This document shows positions 1 through 5,355 of a stretch of DNA of 5,355 bases, one piece after another (the first letter of the stretch is position 1; each line of letters opens with the position of its first letter). The translations under genes and the position numbers were made by a program. The notes beneath the pieces were generated by a model, which saw nothing but the letters and a program-made list of their open reading frames with translations, did no database searches and was not told where the DNA came from. Source of the DNA: an uncultured Clostridia bacterium (lineage in GTDB: Bacteria > Bacillota > Clostridia > Christensenellales > Borkfalkiaceae); the NCBI GenBank assembly GCA_946637575.1, contig CAMPBJ010000073.1, positions 1-5,355 of the forward strand, given 5' to 3'.

Positions 1-1381
1 TAACCGAACCGTTAGACCCTAAAACGTTGCCGAACCTTACCGCGACGTAGTCGGTCTCATACTTTTTGTCGAACATCTGCACGATCATCTCGCAAATTCG
101 CTTGGTCGCGCCCATAACGTTGGTGGGGTTTACCGCCTTGTCCGTGCTGATCAGAATAAACTTATCCACGCCGAACTTTCCCGCGCACTCGGCGACGTTG
201 AACGTTCCGCCGACGTTGTTCTTTACCGCCTCGTTCGGACTTACTTCCATAAGCGGAACGTGTTTATGCGCCGCTGCATGGAACACGATCTGCGGTTTGT
301 ACTTTAAAAATATCGACTCTATCCTTTCCTTGTCCCGAACGCTGGCGATCAGAACTGTAAGGTCGAGTTCGGGCAGTTTTCTAATAAGTTCTTGCTGGAT
401 ATCGTAAGCGTTGTTTTCGTAGATGTCTAAAATTATGAGCTTTTTGGGTTTATGGCTTGCGATCTGCCTGCAAAGTTCGCTGCCGATCGAACCGCCGCCG
501 CCCGTAACCAAAACCACTTTCCCTTCGATGTACCCCATGATAGCGTCGGTATCGACTACGACGGGCTCTCTGCCCAAAAGGTCGTTTATTTCGACTTCCT
601 TTAACTGCGAAACCGAAACTTCGCCTTTAAGCACCTGATAGTATCCGGGGATAGAGAGAACCTTGCAACTTGTCTTTCCGCAAAGTTCTAAAATGCGCTT
701 TATTTCCCTTCTCGGCGCGGAAGGTATAGCGACGATTATTTCCTGAACGTTATATTTTTCGGCGCATATCGCGATATCCGCGGTCGTGCCGACGACTTTT
801 ACGTCGCCTATACTTCTCCCGACTTTTTTAACGTCGTCGTCTATAAAGCAAACTGGGAGCATCTCCGTGCCGTTCCTGTAAATATCGCGCAAAAGTTCGC
901 CCCCCGCCGCGCCCGCGCCGATTATCATAACGCGCTTTTGATCCGCCGCTTTAAAAGAGTGATTGTTTTGCGCAAACAGGGTGTAGAGCCTGTAAAAGAA
1001 TCTGCACGCGGCGATAAGCACGAGATAAATAAACGAAGTTATTATCGCCCAGTAGATTCTCATCGACGGGTGACCGGAAACGTAGTTTACGATGATCGTG
1101 TATAATAAGACGATGAACGAGGAAAAGAGAACTTTAAGCGCCTCTACAATGCTCGCGTATTTCCAGATTTTAAGATAGAGTTTTAACGCGAAGTTTGTTG
1201 CTACGACCAGAGCGACTCCGCCTATAAAATACCAGATCGTTTCCCAGAACACGGCGTGTACGCTGTACTTTGAGACAAACATAGACGCGATCCACGCGAA
1301 CGAAAACGCCGCTATGTCGTAAAGAACGAAAAGCGCGGCTTTTAACGCGACTTTCAGGCTCTCTTTATTTATTTTTTTCAT
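1..1381 (-). CDS. Membrane-bound NDP-sugar 4,6-dehydratase, CapD/PglF/FlaA1-like polysaccharide biosynthesis protein (partial, C-terminus off the window)
   Basis: The reading frame is open from the ATG at 1381 to the window edge: 460 residues seen, where the family is usually about 600. The N-terminus has about four hydrophobic segments (roughly residues 11-36, 43-61, 81-99, 106-123). A first Rossmann-like domain follows, with GAGAAG at 155-160, and then the catalytic SDR domain opens with TGGGGSIG at 293-300. HAAAHKHVPLME at 368-379 and STDKAVNPTNVMGATKR at 412-428 are signature motifs. The catalytic set reads T413-D414-K415 with Met423-x3-Lys427; Met in place of the SDR Tyr is known in long dehydratases such as PglF. 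By family it removes water from UDP-GlcNAc or a similar nucleotide sugar at the inner membrane, the first step towards deoxyamino sugars of capsule, O-glycan or glycoprotein. The exact substrate cannot be read from sequence. The gene starts 5 nt after dxs and has no promoter of its own that I can see. Confidence 0.93.
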   Translation of the reverse strand, partial: MKKINKESLKVALKAALFVLYDIAAFSFAWIASMFVSKYSVHAVFWETIWYFIGGVALVVATNFALKLYLKIWKYASIVEALKVLFSSFIVLLYTIIVNYVSGHPSMRIYWAIITSFIYLVLIAACRFFYRLYTLFAQNNHSFKAADQKRVMIIGAGAAGGELLRDIYRNGTEMLPVCFIDDDVKKVGRSIGDVKVVGTTADIAICAEKYNVQEIIVAIPSAPRREIKRILELCGKTSCKVLSIPGYYQVLKGEVSVSQLKEVEINDLLGREPVVVDTDAIMGYIEGKVVLVTGGGGSIGSELCRQIASHKPKKLIILDIYENNAYDIQQELIRKLPELDLTVLIASVRDKERIESIFLKYKPQIVFHAAAHKHVPLMEVSPNEAVKNNVGGTFNVAECAGKFGVDKFILISTDKAVNPTNVMGATKRICEMIVQMFDKKYETDYVAVRFGNVLGSNGSV

Positions 1382-1386
1382 TTGCT

Positions 1387-1393
1387 TCACCTT
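1387..1393 (-). promoter_or_regulatory. Ribosome-binding site of the sugar dehydratase gene, overlapping the dxs stop
   Basis: On the minus strand AAGGTGA lies 5 nt before the ATG at 1381. Its last three bases are the TGA stop of dxs. This overlap suggests that ribosomes finishing dxs help start the dehydratase. It supports both the chosen start and co-transcription. Confidence 0.75.
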
Positions 1394-3177
1394 GCCGAAT
1401 TAACTGTTTTTTCTATGTTCTCCGCGGTAATACCGCTGCTTTCTATCTGCTCTTTTACCGTTCCGTGCGGAACGAATCCGTCCTTTGCGCCGAAGGAGAA
1501 TAGTTTTATTTTTTTATCTCTTAAAAATCCCGAAAGGTACGCCCCGAATCCGCCGATGACAGCGTTCTCTTCGAGAGTTATAACCGTCGTTCCGGGTTTT
1601 AAGGAAGAAATAAACCCGCTATCCACAGGCTTTAATCTTCTTGCCGAAACCACTCTTATTTTCCCGTCCTTTTCGGCGACCGAAAGCGCGATTTTCTTCA
1701 TGCGCGGACCGACGGCAATTAACGTAGTATCGTAATCGTCGACGTCCTTTACCACCGCGAACGGTTTTTCGCTTATGCTGTCGCAACATTCTTCTCCGCA
1801 ATCTTTCGGATATCTTATGAGAACAGGCGATGAAAGGGAAAGCGCTAAGAAGAGCGCGTCTTTCAATTCTTTTTTGCCGTTCGGCGCTAAAACCGTTAAG
1901 TTAGGGATACTGAGCGAAAAACTTAAATCGAAAAGTCCCTGATGCGTCTTGCCGTCCTCTCCGACAAACCCCGCTCTGTCAAGACAGAAAACCACGGGGA
2001 GATTTTGCATACACACGTCGTGGATAAGTTCGTCGTACGCGCGCTGCATAAACGTCGAATAGATCGCGACGACGGGTTTTAATCCGCCTTTAGAGAGCCC
2101 CGCGGCAAACGTTACCGCGTATTCTTCGGCTATTCCCACGTCGTAAAAGTTGTTCGGGAACGATTCTTCCACCTTTTTTAAGCCCGTTCCGTCTTTCATA
2201 CCGGCGGTAATGGCGACGACCTTATCGTCCTTTCCGATAATATCGACAAGCGTTTCACCCACAGCGCAGGCAAATCCGCCCGTCTTTACTTTATACTCTT
2301 TCCCTACGCCGTGGAACTCGTCGGCGCGATTCTCCGCGTCCGTCATACCCTTGCCCTTAACGGTGCTGACGTGAAGAAGTACCGCCTTATCTTTCGCAAA
2401 GGTTTTTACCCTTTCTAAAATAGGCAGAAGTTTAGTTAGATCGTTTCCGTCGACAACGCCGACGTACTTAAACCCGAAACCGTAGAAAAAATCGTCTTTA
2501 TTTATAATTCTTCTGAAAAAATTCCTTATCCCCTTAAAAAACTTGGTGATAAAAGAATTGCCGAATATCCTTTTTATCGCCTTTTTGCTTTTAACGTACC
2601 CTTCTTTTATCGTAGACTTAGAAAGAGAACGGTAAAGTCCGTTTTTGTTTTTGGAAATGGACATACCGTTGTCGTTTAGTATAACGATAAGATTTTTCGG
2701 CTTTTTCTCGCTGACAGTCAGCGCCTCTAAGTTAAGCCCGTTCGAGAACGCGCCGTCGCCCACGACCGCGATAACGGCAAAGTCTTCGCCCCTTTTATCA
2801 CGCGCGGCGCAAAGCCCCAAAGCCGCCGCGATGGAAGTTCCTGCATGCCCCGTACCGAACGCGTCGTACTCGCTCTCGTCCGGATCCGGAAACCCCGACA
2901 TACCGCCCATCGTTCTTATCGCGGAAAAATCACCGCGACCTGATAAGATCTTGTGCGCGTAACATTGATGCCCCACGTCGAAAATTATCTTATCCTCGGG
3001 AAATGAAAAAACCTTGTGGAGCGCGACCGTCGTTTCGACGATGCCGAGATTCGACGAAAGATGCCCCCCGTTACTTTTGGTGGCGGAAAGTATCTCTCCG
3101 CGCAAGGAAGAGCAGAGCGACGTCAGTTCGCCCGTATCCATATCTTTTAAGTTTTTAAGAACCAACTCTTCGCTCAT
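1387..3177 (-). CDS. dxs: 1-deoxy-D-xylulose-5-phosphate synthase (DXS)
   Basis: A cytosolic thiamine-diphosphate enzyme that condenses pyruvate with glyceraldehyde 3-phosphate, the first step of the MEP isoprenoid pathway. It has 596 residues, slightly shorter than the usual 620-640. The N-terminal ThDP domain has His39, GHQCYAHKIL (69-78) and the ThDP/Mg motif GDG (140-142) to NDN (168-170). The pyrimidine domain has the catalytic-type Glu351, AIYSTFMQRAYDELIHDV (371-388), DRAGFVGEDGKTHQG (400-414) and RYP (455-457). The C-terminal transketolase-like domain ends with IGGFGAYL (541-548) and HGTVKEQIESSGI (571-583). Several normally conserved positions differ: Pro99 where an Arg is typical, GHAGTSIA for GHSSTSIS, VVDGND for xVDGHD (Asn245) and AEEYA for AEQHA (350-354). 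The start ATG has a TAAGG ribosome-binding site at 3187-3191, 9 nt upstream, and a strong promoter. It is the first gene of a two-gene unit with the dehydratase. Confidence 0.96.
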   Translation of the reverse strand: MSEELVLKNLKDMDTGELTSLCSSLRGEILSATKSNGGHLSSNLGIVETTVALHKVFSFPEDKIIFDVGHQCYAHKILSGRGDFSAIRTMGGMSGFPDPDESEYDAFGTGHAGTSIAAALGLCAARDKRGEDFAVIAVVGDGAFSNGLNLEALTVSEKKPKNLIVILNDNGMSISKNKNGLYRSLSKSTIKEGYVKSKKAIKRIFGNSFITKFFKGIRNFFRRIINKDDFFYGFGFKYVGVVDGNDLTKLLPILERVKTFAKDKAVLLHVSTVKGKGMTDAENRADEFHGVGKEYKVKTGGFACAVGETLVDIIGKDDKVVAITAGMKDGTGLKKVEESFPNNFYDVGIAEEYAVTFAAGLSKGGLKPVVAIYSTFMQRAYDELIHDVCMQNLPVVFCLDRAGFVGEDGKTHQGLFDLSFSLSIPNLTVLAPNGKKELKDALFLALSLSSPVLIRYPKDCGEECCDSISEKPFAVVKDVDDYDTTLIAVGPRMKKIALSVAEKDGKIRVVSARRLKPVDSGFISSLKPGTTVITLEENAVIGGFGAYLSGFLRDKKIKLFSFGAKDGFVPHGTVKEQIESSGITAENIEKTVNSAR

Positions 3178-3206
3178 ACCGAAAAACCTTAGAAAAATTC
3201 ATTATT

Positions 3207-3235
3207 ATTATATAACCCAAAGTCGTAAAAGTCAA
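3207..3235 (-). promoter_or_regulatory. Sigma-A-type promoter of dxs and the sugar dehydratase gene
   Basis: Minus-strand -35 TTGACT (3230-3235; five of six consensus bases), a 17-nt spacer, and -10 TATAAT (3207-3212; perfect). Transcription would start near 3200, leaving a 5' leader of only about 22 nt with no room for a riboswitch. It lies directly after the terminator of the preceding gene, which marks the start of a new transcription unit. Confidence 0.9.
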
Positions 3236-3253
3236 TGATAAAAGCGTTTTCTG

Positions 3254-3283
3254 TTTAAAAAGAAAAGGCGACTTTAAGTCGCC
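3254..3283 (-). terminator. Intrinsic terminator after the TIGR04086-like membrane protein gene
   Basis: Minus-strand RNA forms GGCGACU-UAA-AGUCGCC (3267-3283), a 7-bp perfect stem, followed by UUUUCUUUUU (3257-3266) and more A/U. It begins 18 nt after the stop at 3302. The plus strand also has a T-run after the same palindrome, so it could work both ways, although no plus-strand gene needs it. Confidence 0.88.
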
Positions 3284-3301
3284 CGTTTTTTCACCGCTTT
3301 T

Positions 3302-3673
3302 TTACTTTTTGACGTTTGCGGTAATTATCCCCGACGCTCCGCCGACGGTAAGGCACAAAACGCCGTCGAGCAAAGTAGCTAAGCTAAAACCGCCACCGCC
3401 GAGAACGGAAAACAAAATCAGCATAAAGCCGAAGTATAAAACGCCGATGATCGCGCCTTTAAAAAGCCCCTTCCCCTCTTTTACGCAGAAAAAACAGCCG
3501 AGAAAAAGGGATATGCACTTTATAAACTGGTTGACCGCTTTGATAACCCCGTCGCTTAAATTCGCGTACTTTACGATAATCGCGAAAATCAAAATAAGAA
3601 TAAGCGTCAGCGCCGCGGAAACGGTTAAACCTAAAAACAGTTGCATTGAAAACTTTTTATTCTCTCCATCCAT
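3302..3673 (-). CDS. Small four-helix membrane protein, TIGR04086/YrzE-like, function unknown
   Basis: 123 residues, almost entirely hydrophobic, with four predicted membrane helices at about 11-34, 43-63, 70-90 and 98-119. The short N-terminus (MDGENKK) is hydrophilic and the protein ends in VKK. Length, four-helix layout, Gly-rich helices (GKGLFKGAIIGVLYFG at 67-82) and position directly after yajC and tgt match the TIGR04086 family, which includes B. subtilis YrzE. No biochemical role is established for the family that I know of. The neighbourhood suggests a link to Sec or envelope function, but that is inference. The ATG at 3673 directly abuts the U-tract of a terminator. The only Shine-Dalgarno-like bases are the GGGG of that hairpin, 6 nt upstream. 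Met10 is a possible later start but has no well-placed ribosome-binding site. Expression would need read-through or an unrecognised promoter. Confidence 0.82.
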   Translation of the reverse strand: MDGENKKFSMQLFLGLTVSAALTLILILIFAIIVKYANLSDGVIKAVNQFIKCISLFLGCFFCVKEGKGLFKGAIIGVLYFGFMLILFSVLGGGGFSLATLLDGVLCLTVGGASGIITANVKK

Positions 3674-3710
3674 AAAAAACCCCGCACACTCTAAAAAAGA
3701 ATATGCGGGG
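3674..3710 (-). terminator. Strong intrinsic terminator after yajC, abutting the next ATG
   Basis: Minus-strand RNA pairs CCCCGCAUAUUCU (3698-3710) with AGAGUGUGCGGGG (3680-3692) around a U5 loop: 13 continuous pairs including two G-U wobbles, followed by six U (3674-3679). The wobble pairs hold only in minus-strand RNA and would be A-C mismatches on the other strand. The hairpin starts 30 nt after the yajC stop. The ATG of the next gene follows the last U with no gap. Confidence 0.9.
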
Positions 3711-3740
3711 AATTTTATCTTTATGAGTTTAAGACGAAAA

Positions 3741-4460
3741 TCAGTCTTTCTTTTCTTCTTTCGTTTCAGCGTTTTCTTCGGTCTTTTCTTCCGTGCCGTT
3801 ACCTACGGGTGCGGTCTGATAGATCGCGCCTTTATCGAACTTGATGTAAGAACTCTTATCTCCGCTCTTAACGTCGAGAACGAAAGTATTCTCGGTGTCG
3901 TCGATCTCCGCAACGAAACCGCAGATACCGCCGATAGTCTTTACCTTGTCGCCCACTTTAAGTTTGCTTACGGTCTCCTGCGCCTTCTTCGCCTGTTTCT
4001 TTTTAGAAATAGACGACCAGATAAACAAGCCGATTATCGCAAGGATAAGGATACCGAAAATAAGGTAAGTCGACCAGTTGCTCGCCTGACAGCCCGACGC
4101 CGCGACTTCTTTTACGTAGTCTTTTCCGCCGAAAGTGATCTTCCACGCGTTGTCCGTGTAAGTGCCGGTCGCAATCGTTTCTTCGCCGTCAGCGGAGAAT
4201 AAAGTGATCGCGTTACCGTCAACGTAATAAGTTCCCAAAACCTGATTTACCTTGTTGGTATCCGCGTCTTTGGTCTTTACGATATAGATGTTGCCGGAAA
4301 GGACCTGAACGTAGTTCGAGTCGGACTTTACGCCGTCGATATAGTAGGTGTTGACGTAAGAGGGCGTAGTGTTCGCCGTTCTGCCCATGCACGCGGTCAT
4401 GGAAAGCGCGAGCGTTACGAGAACAAGAGCGATTGCTATTCTTCTAAAAACTTTTTTCAT
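3741..4460 (-). CDS. yajC: YajC, Sec translocase accessory subunit, with an added N-terminal lipoprotein-like exported domain
   Basis: YajC binds the SecDF-YidC part of the Sec translocon; it has one membrane helix and a cytoplasmic C-terminal domain. Here residues 131-149 form the helix, followed by KKKQAKKA. The hallmark LKVGDKVKTIGGICGFVAEI spans 167-186, YIKFDKGAI 205-213, and an acidic Lys/Glu tail ends the protein. At 239 residues it is about twice the usual length. The surplus is N-terminal: a signal peptide (1-23) with a lipobox-like MTAC (Cys24), then about 100 residues rich in Tyr, Gly, Asp and beta-type sequence, with TYYIDG (38-43) repeated as TYYVDG (77-82). Lipid anchor, outside domain, then one helix leading inside agrees with the N-out/C-in topology of YajC. 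The start is well supported: AAGGAG (4467-4472) lies 6 nt before the ATG. It sits directly after tgt, as in many bacteria, but no secD or secF is in the window. Confidence 0.93.
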   Translation of the reverse strand: MKKVFRRIAIALVLVTLALSMTACMGRTANTTPSYVNTYYIDGVKSDSNYVQVLSGNIYIVKTKDADTNKVNQVLGTYYVDGNAITLFSADGEETIATGTYTDNAWKITFGGKDYVKEVAASGCQASNWSTYLIFGILILAIIGLFIWSSISKKKQAKKAQETVSKLKVGDKVKTIGGICGFVAEIDDTENTFVLDVKSGDKSSYIKFDKGAIYQTAPVGNGTEEKTEENAETKEEKKD

Positions 4461-4484
4461 ATTTCTCTCCTTTTCTATGCGTCT

Positions 4485-4513
4485 ATTTTAAAGTATTTAT
4501 ACTTATTTTGCAA
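4485..4513 (-). promoter_or_regulatory. Probable sigma-A-type promoter of yajC
   Basis: Minus-strand -35 TTGCAA (4508-4513; four of six consensus bases), a 17-nt spacer, and -10 TAAAAT (4485-4490; five of six). It lies in the 82-nt gap after tgt and leaves a leader of under 25 nt. Read-through from tgt is also possible because I see no convincing tgt terminator. Confidence 0.65.
4491..4504. repeat. Perfect 14-bp palindrome inside the yajC promoter spacer
   Basis: The plus strand reads AAGTAT-TT-ATACTT, a perfect 6+2+6 inverted repeat filling most of the spacer between the -35 and -10 elements. A repressor bound there would block RNA polymerase. In sequence this AT-rich it may also be chance. 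Confidence 0.45.
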
Positions 4514-4542
4514 GCGTTTTCGGGGTAAAAAAGAAAACTTGT

Positions 4543-5355
<813 letters not shown>

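Noticed and set aside
66..638. Plus-strand open frames within the first 640 bases
   Set aside because: They lie antisense to the sugar dehydratase, whose SDR motifs read without interruption on the minus strand.
3178..3206. Riboswitch or leader (for example a ThDP element) upstream of dxs
   Set aside because: The promoter position leaves a leader of only about 22 nt, too short for any known riboswitch, and nothing resembling a conserved aptamer is present.
3309..4202. Plus-strand open frame of 297 codons opposite yajC and the small membrane protein
   Set aside because: It lies antisense to two well-supported genes, crosses their terminator, has low-complexity basic composition and matches no family I recognise.
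4511..4542. Possible terminator of tgt
   Set aside because: Minus-strand RNA can pair CAAGUUUUC with GAAAACGCUUG around an 11-nt loop, but the stem is A/U-rich with a 2-nt bulge and no U-run follows. It also overlaps the yajC -35 element.

Overview
Five genes are visible, all on the minus strand and all consistent with a bacterial chromosome of the Bacillota, most likely an uncultured member of the Clostridia. The order tgt, yajC, small TIGR04086-type membrane protein resembles the B. subtilis tgt-yrbF(yajC)-yrzE neighbourhood. The DXS and the membrane-bound sugar dehydratase also fit that group. The precise lineage is a guess. There are no mobile elements, rRNA or tRNA genes, CRISPR arrays or signs of recent transfer.

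In the direction of transcription (high to low coordinates), the window opens inside tgt (4543 to beyond 5355; N-terminus missing), the tRNA-guanine transglycosylase of queuosine modification. An 82-nt gap with a recognisable promoter leads to yajC (3741-4460), a Sec-translocase accessory protein. This YajC is unusually long and carries a lipoprotein-like signal and an extra exported domain. A strong intrinsic terminator (3674-3710) follows, and its U-tract touches the ATG of a four-helix YrzE/TIGR04086-like membrane protein (3302-3673). A second terminator (3254-3283) closes that unit.

A near-consensus sigma-A promoter (-35 TTGACT, 17-nt spacer, -10 TATAAT; 3207-3235) then drives dxs (1387-3177), the first enzyme of the MEP isoprenoid pathway. 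Five nucleotides after the dxs stop begins a CapD/PglF-type NDP-sugar 4,6-dehydratase (1381 down to the window edge, C-terminus missing). These two are almost certainly co-transcribed and translationally coupled. Isoprenoid supply (including undecaprenyl carrier lipid) and surface-glycan precursor synthesis are therefore probably made from one mRNA; that functional link is inference.

Most of the window is ordinary housekeeping sequence. The points worth a second look are the lipoprotein-YajC fusion, the terminator that doubles as the ribosome-binding region of the next gene, the set of non-consensus residues in DXS, and a perfect palindrome inside the yajC promoter spacer. I see no clear evidence of an undescribed multi-gene system.
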